The notes below the pieces were generated by a model. That model was not told where the DNA came from, did no database searches, and saw only the letters and a program-made list of their open reading frames with translations. From Deltaproteobacteria bacterium CG03_land_8_20_14_0_80_45_14 (GTDB lineage: Bacteria; Desulfobacterota; BSN033; UBA1163): a DNA stretch of 37,103 nucleotides. The position numbers were made by a program, and so were the translations under genes. Every line of letters starts with the position of its first letter. Within the stretch, counting starts at the first letter, position 1. The stretch is from the NCBI GenBank assembly GCA_002780715.1, contig PEUO01000179.1:1-37103 (forward strand). The letters are read 5' to 3'. Positions 31,723 to 37,103 of the stretch are shown one piece after another.

Positions 31723-33102
31723 TCATTTTCTCTTGGGAACAACGATACGATTTTTTAATGTCTTTTCCACCTTCCTCAAAACTTCCTCAAAGATGGCGAG
31801 AGCAGTATCCGCCTCTCTCTGAGTGATGATCAGAGGCGGGATGAAACGAACCACATTCTCCCCGCATCCTAAAATAAGAAGCCCTTTTTCAAAACAGGCC
31901 TGAATGACCTTACTCCTTTCTTCGATCGCCTTCTCCTTCGTCTGCCGGTCTTTCACCAATTCTATCCCGATCATCAATCCCTTTCCCCTCACATCGCCGA
32001 TCAAATGGAATTGCTTCTGGAGTCCCTTCAGTTTTTCGAGGATGTAGGCCCCCATGCGTTCAGCATTTTCAATGAATCCTTCCTCAAGGAGTTCAATGGT
32101 GGTCAGGGCAGCTCGGCAACTGATGGGGTTTCCGCCAAAGGTGCTGGCATGAGAACCAGGGACCCAATCCATCACTTCGCTCTGGGAGACAGTCGCTCCC
32201 AAGGGCATCCCTGAAGCAATTCCCTTTGCTAAGGCGATGATATCGGGGACGACCCCCCAGTGCTCAATCGCCATCATCTTTCCTGTCCTTCCCATTCCGC
32301 TCTGAACCTCATCATCCACAAAGAGAATCCCAAACTCCTTTGCCAGCTTATAAAGCTTCTGATGAAATTCTGGCGGAGGCACCACATAGCCCCCTTCGCC
32401 CTGAATGGGTTCAACGAAGATGGCCGCCACTTCCTCAGGGGGAATGCTCCGTTTGAAGAGGTCTTCACGAATCCAATCGACACAGGCAGTGCTGCAACCA
32501 GGATATTGCTGATGATGATAAGGACAGCGGTAACAATAGGCATAAGGAACATGGGTCACCCCAGGGACAAGCGGGGAGAACCCTTTTTCATGAATCACTT
32601 TGCTGGCTGTCAAAGAGAGGGCCCCCATGGTCCGTCCATGAAAAGCCCCAAGGAAAGCCAAAATTCGGGGCCGCTTGGTATGATATCGCGCCAGTTTGAG
32701 AGCCGCCTCAATGGCTTCAGCGCCTGAATTACCGAAAAAGACTCTCTTTTCTTTTGATCCAGGGGTGATCTCAGAGAGCTTGGCAGCAAGGCTCGATTGG
32801 AGAGCGTAATAAAAATCGCTGCCAGACATATGGATGAGTTGTTCTGCCTGGCGATGAATGGCCTCCACTACTCTCGGATGGCAATGGCCAGTGTTGCAGA
32901 CAGCAATCCCTGAAGTAAAATCGAGGAACCGATTCCCATCCACATCCTCCACCCAAATCCCACTGGCTCTCTTGACGACAAGAGGGTAGACACGGGTGTA
33001 AGATTGGGAGACGAATTTTTGATCCTTCCTCAAGACCTTCTTGGCTTCAGGCCCTGGAAGTTCAGTGATAATAGAAGGAGATGAAAATTTTTTCTTTCCC
33101 AT
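31723..33102 (-). CDS. class III PLP aminotransferase (acetylornithine/GABA type), 459 aa
   Basis: Fold type I enzyme with FFGNSGAEAIEAALKLAR, FLGAFHGRTMGALSLTASK, FVDDEVQSGMGRTGKM with the PLP-ring Asp, IIALAKGIASGMPLGA with the Schiff-base Lys, and HASTFGGNPISCRAAL. It carries the Cys-rich insert YCYRCPYHHQQYPGCSTAC shared with the paralogue at 19653. Family members include 4-aminobutyrate, ornithine and lysine aminotransferases. The ATG at 33102 follows a purine-rich leader with AGAAAGAGAAAAT. It lies downstream of rex, past a terminator. Confidence 0.9.
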   Translation of the reverse strand: MGKKKFSSPSIITELPGPEAKKVLRKDQKFVSQSYTRVYPLVVKRASGIWVEDVDGNRFLDFTSGIAVCNTGHCHPRVVEAIHRQAEQLIHMSGSDFYYALQSSLAAKLSEITPGSKEKRVFFGNSGAEAIEAALKLARYHTKRPRILAFLGAFHGRTMGALSLTASKVIHEKGFSPLVPGVTHVPYAYCYRCPYHHQQYPGCSTACVDWIREDLFKRSIPPEEVAAIFVEPIQGEGGYVVPPPEFHQKLYKLAKEFGILFVDDEVQSGMGRTGKMMAIEHWGVVPDIIALAKGIASGMPLGATVSQSEVMDWVPGSHASTFGGNPISCRAALTTIELLEEGFIENAERMGAYILEKLKGLQKQFHLIGDVRGKGLMIGIELVKDRQTKEKAIEERSKVIQACFEKGLLILGCGENVVRFIPPLIITQREADTALAIFEEVLRKVEKTLKNRIVVPKRK

Positions 33103-33223
33103 ATTTTCTCTTTCTGAATCTTTTTATGACACAAAATGGAAAGAGGTTCTTAAAATATAGGTAGTTTTTCTCATCGAGTCAATTAAATTCCCTGTAAGGC
33201 AAAAATTGTAATCATGAAAAAAT

Positions 33224-33300
33224 AATCCCCTTCTATCCCCCTTTATAAAAGGGGGAGTCCTTTGTCTCCTCCCTTTCTTAAAGGGAGGTTGGGAGGGATT
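33224..33300 (-). terminator. rex transcription terminator built from nested palindromic repeats
   Basis: Reading from the rex stop, the minus strand gives an AATCCC arm, the hairpin CCTCCCTTTAAGAAAGGGAGG (reverse of 33268-33288), then a second hairpin CCCCCTTTTATAAAGGGGG (reverse of about 33237-33255), the closing GGGGATT arm and a run TTATTTTTT. The G/C stem plus T-run is typical of an intrinsic terminator. The repeat type is a common intergenic palindrome. Confidence 0.75.
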
Positions 33301-33317
33301 AAAAAATGAACTTTATC

Positions 33318-33956
33318 TCAGTTTGATAAAAGGTAAGCCAAATTATCTAAGATGATGGTAAAAAAAACATCCTTCACCACAAAACCCTCGGGGACTGTAA
33401 TCTGGGCTGGGGCAAAATTAAGAATCCCTCTCACTTCTGCCTCCACTAAAAGATTGGCTACGCTCTGAGCCTCTGAAGGAGGGGTCGCGATGAGTCCGAT
33501 CTCGATCTTCCTTTCTTTCGTTACTTCTTTGATCCGATTGATATGAAAGACCTCCACCGGCTTGCCCAGTTTTTCCGAGACCCTTCCAATCACTTTTGGA
33601 GGATCAATATCAAATGCAGCAACAATCGTATAATTCTGCTTCAAAAAATCCTTATAAGCGAGGAGGGAGGAGCCCAAATTTCCTACACCGATGAGAGCCA
33701 TCCTCCACTCCTTGTTAGATCCTAATATCTTCTTGATATTATTAAGCAAATCTCTTACATAATAGCCTACCCCTCGAATCCCAAACTCACCGAAATAGGC
33801 CAAATCCTTCCTCACCTGAGCGGCATTCACGATGCACTTATTGGCCAGTTGGGCAGAGGAAACCACCTTTTCTCCTTTTTCCTCCATCTCTTCCAGACAC
33901 CTCGAATATCTTGATAATCTCCTAATGGTTGCCTCAGGGATTTTTTGATACTTCAA
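33318..33956 (-). CDS. rex: redox-sensing transcriptional repressor Rex, 212 aa
   Basis: NADH-responsive winged-helix repressor. The N-terminus KYQKIPEATIRRLSRYSRCLEEM is the Rex winged-helix start, with NAAQVRKDLAYFGEFGIRGVGY as the DNA-contacting part; the Rossmann domain begins MALIGVGNLGSSLLAY (GxGxxG) and later shows IGLIATPPSEAQSVANLL and GILNFAP. I place the start at the TTG at 33956: AAGGAG lies eight bases upstream, and the protein then has normal Rex length. Frames open to 34016 would give an atypical N-terminal extension. The gene is followed by a strong terminator, so it is probably monocistronic. Confidence 0.93.
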   Translation of the reverse strand: MKYQKIPEATIRRLSRYSRCLEEMEEKGEKVVSSAQLANKCIVNAAQVRKDLAYFGEFGIRGVGYYVRDLLNNIKKILGSNKEWRMALIGVGNLGSSLLAYKDFLKQNYTIVAAFDIDPPKVIGRVSEKLGKPVEVFHINRIKEVTKERKIEIGLIATPPSEAQSVANLLVEAEVRGILNFAPAQITVPEGFVVKDVFFTIILDNLAYLLSN

Positions 33957-33958
33957 TT

Positions 33959-33976
33959 TTGTGACTCCTTTCACAA
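33959..33976 (-). promoter_or_regulatory. Rex operator overlapping the rex ribosome-binding site
   Basis: The site reads TTGTGAAAGGAGTCACAA, a perfect TTGTGA-N6-TCACAA inverted repeat that fits the published Rex consensus. The six-base centre carries most of the AAGGAG ribosome-binding site of rex. Binding here would block transcription through the leader, so rex is probably autorepressed when NADH is low. Confidence 0.85.
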
Positions 33977-33997
33977 ATTTTGATAAAAATTTATTAT

Positions 33998-34012
33998 ATT
34001 CTAAGGGGGTTG
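33998..34012 (-). promoter_or_regulatory. candidate rex promoter region
   Basis: On the minus strand TTGACA (about 34009-34014) lies upstream of TATAAT and TAAATT-like sequences; TATAAT is only 12 bases away, while TAAATT is 17 bases away. The exact -10 is unclear. Either way transcription would start just upstream of the Rex operator. Confidence 0.3.
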
Positions 34013-34040
34013 TCAAGTCTGTAATAACTGATTGATTTTA

Positions 34041-34092
34041 TGAAATGCTGAAACAAGCCTGCCTCGAAGAAATTCTGAACCGAGTTCAGGCG
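34041..34092. repeat. degenerate hairpin repeat, possible third copy of the TCTGAA family
   Basis: TGCTGAAAC and GAGTTCAGG arms surround CTCGAAGAAATTCTGAAC, which resembles CTCGAAGAGATTTCTGAAC in the copies at 16046 and 30964. Pairing is weaker than in those copies. It lies between the cytochrome operon end and rex. Confidence 0.4.
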
Positions 34093-34100
34093 TGGTCAAA

Positions 34101-34122
34101 GCCCCGTCCTTTCTAACGGGGT
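34101..34122 (-). terminator. hairpin at the end of the cytochrome operon
   Basis: GCCCCGT (34101-34107) pairs with ACGGGGT (34116-34122) across an 8-base loop; on the minus strand it starts right after the cytochrome stop codon and is followed by CTTTGACC, a weak T-tract. The TTCTAACGGGGTTTAC edge resembles the terminal repeats of the element at 14976-15080. Confidence 0.55.
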
Positions 34123-36219
34123 TTACTTCTTCTTGGCCAACTGTTTGATCGCTTCATCCAGCCGATTATTGGCAAATTCTAATAATTCTTCTGTATACTC
34201 CAGGTTGTGGATCCCATTCCCCTTTCTCGCTAAATTATAATTAAATTCTGCCTCTCCAAATAATTTCCGATAGACAAAGGTATGGCCTCTACGGAGTTCA
34301 ATCCTCCCGATCTCTTCCCTGACCTTATCTAATTTGGGAACCACTTTCTTCAACAACCCTTCAGAGGTCGTCTTCCATCGGACAGCCACCTCCCCGTAAC
34401 TCTGATCATGGCATTCGATGCAACGTTTTTTAATTACATCGAAGGTTTCCTTCCTTTTTGCTAATACCCCACGATGGCAATCAATACATTCAACCACATC
34501 CAACTTACTGCTTGGCCTCTCCTTAATCCCGATGCCCCATTTCCCTTGAGTGAGTCTATTGACCGAGACATGGCAGTCTTCACATTTGACCTTTTTCATC
34601 TCCTTTCCGTGATGACAGTCTGCACAATTCTTCTGAAAAGTTTTCCCGTGATTTTCACGAGGAGAGTGACAGTCAGAACACTTCAGACTTTTCCCGCCCA
34701 CATGAGTTTCATGAGAAAATTTAATATCATTAAAGGGAACAGTCCGTTTCTCCATCCCAACATGGCAGAGGGTCGTACAGGTCATCCGGGTTTGAAATTC
34801 CTGTGGTTTATAATTTTTATTGATGGCCGCGAGAGCTTGTTCGGTCTTATTGTTCGCTACGTTGAGGAGTTTGAAGGAATATTCGATATTGTGAACGCCC
34901 TTGCCAAGAAGGATAAAACTGTAATTGTGTCGAGCTTCGCTAAGGAGATTTTGAGCCTTCTTAAAAACTGGGGTGTTTCCATTGGTCTTTTCAAACTCAT
35001 ATAATACTTTTTGAACATTGAAAACCCTCTGATTCGTCTCATTTTCCCCCTTGGAAAGAAGGGTTTTCCATTGTTTCAAGGTATCATCGAATCCTTCCCC
35101 GTGGCAGTCCACACAGGCTTCGCCGATCACCCTTTCCGCATATTTAGTTGTATGAAGCGCAGCCTGGCTCTCTTCGCCTCTTCGATGGCAGGCGATGCAG
35201 TCAACATTGGTCGTAAACATGAGGCTGGGAGAGTCTGGAACACCGATCCCTCCGGTCCCCCGGTAAAAATCTCGGGGTCCTAAATGTATCTCCTTATTAT
35301 GACACTTATCACAATTGGATGGAGCATGGGTGATCGTGGGGATCTGTCCAATCTCATGCCGGAGAGGAGTATGGCAATTAGAGCATTCGATCTTATGGTC
35401 GGTGACATGTTTCTTATGCATGAATTGGGGGGTATACTTCGTGCCCAGGATAACAGGCTCATGATGGCATTCAGCACATTTTCCTTCAGGGACATGACCA
35501 TTCCCCTGCACAACACTTATATGGCATTTCTCACAAGCCACCCCTCTGGCGATATATTTCCGATGATTAAAATTCCAACCTTTGACTTTAATATCCCCTT
35601 TGGGTTCGATATGACAAGAAGTACAACCTCCAACGGCACATGAAATACATTCCTCCTCCCCTCTTGGACCAGCCCGGTAAAAGTGGCAAATAAAACAGTT
35701 GGTTTCGTGAACGGTGAGATGCAATCCCTGAACGAGCTGGGCATGGCAAGAGGTGCACCGAAGGTTTATCCCTCTTCTCAACTCACCCAGATGCCTTCCA
35801 TGGGGAAAGCTTACATTCTTAAATATCATATCCCCTTTCAGGTCGTCTTTTTTGTGACATCCATTTTGCAAACAATTACCATCATCAATTTCATAATGGA
35901 GTTTCTTGATGCCTCTCCCAATAATGATATAAGTCAATGCAAGTTGGAGATCTTCCCTTTTCCCTTTCAAATGATTCCAAATGCCTGGTTTGCGGTGACA
36001 ACTCAGGCAAATCACTTTGTTATGCGAGGAGGTTTTCCAAGAGTCGACATATTCCTTCATATTGTGACAGAGGCCACAAAATGAAGGGCTTTCTGAATAT
36101 CTAAACCCTCCTAAAAATAAGACGATGACAAGAAAAAAAAGAAGGCTGTAGATAACCTTCTTTTTCCTTTTAGAAAAAAATTTAATGATCCTTGAAAAAA
36201 GCTCAAAGAAGTAATTCAT
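34123..36219 (-). CDS. membrane-anchored multihaem cytochrome c, 698 aa, up to 18 haem sites
   Basis: A single N-terminal membrane helix (about 22-39) anchors a large periplasmic part. The first two sites (CGLCH, residue 48; CLSCH, residue 71) resemble the start of NapC/NirT quinol-dehydrogenase cytochromes. I count 16 CXXCH motifs, plus one CX4CH (C116-H122) and one CX3CH (C481-H486). Spare His residues between sites can serve as axial ligands. Two haem-free helical segments, about 384-466 and 615-693, share a NY...GxGxHNxEY...LL..ANN pattern and look like an internal duplication. It is cotranscribed with the hexahaem gene, 18 bases upstream. Likely moves electrons from the quinone pool to a periplasmic or extracellular acceptor; terminal acceptor unknown. 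Confidence 0.9.
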   Translation of the reverse strand: MNYFFELFSRIIKFFSKRKKKVIYSLLFFLVIVLFLGGFRYSESPSFCGLCHNMKEYVDSWKTSSHNKVICLSCHRKPGIWNHLKGKREDLQLALTYIIIGRGIKKLHYEIDDGNCLQNGCHKKDDLKGDMIFKNVSFPHGRHLGELRRGINLRCTSCHAQLVQGLHLTVHETNCFICHFYRAGPRGEEECISCAVGGCTSCHIEPKGDIKVKGWNFNHRKYIARGVACEKCHISVVQGNGHVPEGKCAECHHEPVILGTKYTPQFMHKKHVTDHKIECSNCHTPLRHEIGQIPTITHAPSNCDKCHNKEIHLGPRDFYRGTGGIGVPDSPSLMFTTNVDCIACHRRGEESQAALHTTKYAERVIGEACVDCHGEGFDDTLKQWKTLLSKGENETNQRVFNVQKVLYEFEKTNGNTPVFKKAQNLLSEARHNYSFILLGKGVHNIEYSFKLLNVANNKTEQALAAINKNYKPQEFQTRMTCTTLCHVGMEKRTVPFNDIKFSHETHVGGKSLKCSDCHSPRENHGKTFQKNCADCHHGKEMKKVKCEDCHVSVNRLTQGKWGIGIKERPSSKLDVVECIDCHRGVLAKRKETFDVIKKRCIECHDQSYGEVAVRWKTTSEGLLKKVVPKLDKVREEIGRIELRRGHTFVYRKLFGEAEFNYNLARKGNGIHNLEYTEELLEFANNRLDEAIKQLAKKK

Positions 36220-36237
36220 ATTGATCTACTTCTATGA

Positions 36238-36819
36238 TTACGAGGGGGATTTCACTGGAATCTTCGTATGGCATTTCATGCAGGATTCAGGTCCTCCTGT
36301 TAATGCCTCTTCATGGCACTCCATACATGTTAACCTGCGGGGCCGGTTCGTTCTGGCCTCCATTTTTTCATGAGCAATATTTCTGTGACAATCGATGCAC
36401 TTCAACTTCGACTCCTCGATATGAAGCTTGTGAGCAATTTTCATGTGATGAGCTTCTTCCTTCTCCTTCTCAGCCACATGCTTGTGGCAAAATAGGCAGT
36501 TTTCATTCACCCGCTCATCAGCGAAAAAATCACGGGGAAACAATTGACCGACTTTCGCATGACAATTCGCACAGGTGACACGGGCAGGATGAATCATCGA
36601 AGATGACCACATGGAAATACTGGTCTGTCTTGCATGACACGAAAGACAGATCAGCGGATGGGCGGTCAACGTGTGCCCCACCCAGATCACTAACACGACG
36701 CCTATTAAGGTGAGGATGGGGCCGACCCCAAAAATAACCCATTTTGATTTCAATAAGATCTTAAGGTTTTTAATTTTTATCGTCGACATCAAAAACCTAA
36801 TCATGCTCAATACCTTCAT
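36238..36819 (-). CDS. hexahaem NapC/NirT-like membrane cytochrome c, 193 aa
   Basis: One transmembrane helix (about 27-49, WVIFGVGPILTLIGVVLVIW) precedes six CXXCH motifs at about residues 58, 83, 108, 141, 165 and 180. The first four (CLSCH, CANCH, CLFCH, CIDCH) match the tetrahaem NapC/NrfH layout, with MWSSSMIHP and HKLHIEE supplying possible axial residues; the last two (CMECH, CMKCH) are an extra C-terminal dihaem piece. The ATG at 36819 has GGAAGGG upstream. It is first in the operon with the 698-aa cytochrome, so it probably oxidises menaquinol and passes electrons to that protein (inference from family). Confidence 0.88.
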   Translation of the reverse strand: MKVLSMIRFLMSTIKIKNLKILLKSKWVIFGVGPILTLIGVVLVIWVGHTLTAHPLICLSCHARQTSISMWSSSMIHPARVTCANCHAKVGQLFPRDFFADERVNENCLFCHKHVAEKEKEEAHHMKIAHKLHIEESKLKCIDCHRNIAHEKMEARTNRPRRLTCMECHEEALTGGPESCMKCHTKIPVKSPS

Positions 36820-36929
36820 CGATCCCTTCCTTTATGTCTCCCCCTCACCCTTCCCCTCTCCCTCGAAAGACTGTGTCATAATAAATAGTAGGCAGGAAAG
36901 AAAGGCCTATTCCTCGGCGGTCTGCAAAT

Positions 36930-37103
36930 TGGACAGGGGACAGAGGGGCGGTTGAGGGAGCTTTAGAGCGTAACCTTTTGGTGAATAAAATCATACGCTT
37001 GTTTACCATGCAACCACCACTTTCAACGTTCAGGATGGTTGCCCATAACCTTAAAATAACCGCAATTCTAAAGCTCCCGAAGCTGGCTCTCTGTCCCCTG
37101 TCC
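36930..37103. mobile_element. 174-bp MITE-like palindrome with 15-bp perfect termini, at the window end
   Basis: Terminal repeats GGACAGGGGACAGAG (36930-36944) and CTCTGTCCCCTGTCC (37089-37103) are exact complements, and the inner arms GGGAGCTTTAGA (36955-36966) and TCTAAAGCTCCC (37067-37078) pair as well. The 100-base core has no reading frame of note. The right terminus is the last base of the window. GGGGAC-type ends also occur on the RAYT element at 8172, so mobilisation by a related HUH transposase is possible. Confidence 0.85.

Noticed and set aside
36062-36079. Rex-site-like TTGTGACAGAGGCCACAA
   Set aside because: It is one base off the inverted repeat but lies inside the large cytochrome gene, where it encodes the first haem motif CGLCH; chance similarity.
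1-37103. CRISPR arrays, tRNA and rRNA genes, riboswitches
   Set aside because: I looked for regularly spaced repeats, tRNA T-loop signatures and conserved leader motifs and found none that I could support.

Overview
The window looks like chromosomal DNA from an anaerobic deltaproteobacterium (Desulfobacterota; a syntrophic or sulfate-reducing lineage is my inference). Support: multihaem c-type cytochromes, a Rex redox repressor, a phenylacetate-CoA-ligase-like enzyme paired with an ACT protein, a branched-chain amino-acid ABC transporter, moderate GC, and many short palindromic intergenic repeats of the kind common in this group. No rRNA, tRNA, CRISPR array or prophage was recognised. Most genes lie on the minus strand.

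Layout. 1-6421 (minus): MFS transporter, two small proteins (one a zinc ribbon), ACT-domain protein, CoA ligase and priA. 6422-11501 is a genome-decay and mobile-element zone: a restriction/methyltransferase gene cut off after motif I, a complete Y1/HUH (RAYT-type) transposase bounded by imperfect inverted repeats, a zinc-ribbon transposase cut off at the same element, a small unknown gene, a Cys-rich protein, and a degenerate TumE/TumA-type toxin-antitoxin pair with only a toxin stub left. 11559-16404: secreted small protein, serB, spermidine-synthase-like membrane protein, GC-rich enoyl-CoA hydratase, TIGR04076 protein. 16727-18278 (plus): MFS transporter and FmdB-type zinc ribbon. 18275-22607 (minus): M20 peptidase, class III aminotransferase, DUF1445 hydro-lyase/cyclase, GNAT acetyltransferase.

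22671-25805 is a defence-associated remnant: two divergent DUF1016/PD-(D/E)xK nucleases flank a RadC gene, directly downstream of what look like scraps of a type I restriction-modification operon. 25902-30601 is a complete liv cassette (substrate-binding protein, LivH, LivM, LivG, LivF) with a hairpin after the binding-protein gene. 31075-33102: isochorismatase-type hydrolase facing a second class III aminotransferase. Together with the M20 peptidase, the other aminotransferase and SerB these suggest amino-acid uptake and catabolism (inference).

33318-36819 holds rex and a two-gene multihaem cytochrome operon: a hexahaem NapC/NirT-like membrane cytochrome and a 698-residue membrane-anchored cytochrome with 16 CXXCH motifs plus one CX4CH and one CX3CH. 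Rex most likely starts at a TTG, and a perfect Rex operator overlaps its own ribosome-binding site, which predicts NADH/NAD+-responsive autorepression. The window ends exactly on the right terminal repeat of a 174-bp palindromic element.

The most notable features beyond ordinary genes are the density and variety of palindromic or MITE-like repeats (at least a dozen, apparently of different families), the DUF1016-RadC-DUF1016 cassette on a restriction-system scar, and the abutting truncated genes around the RAYT element.
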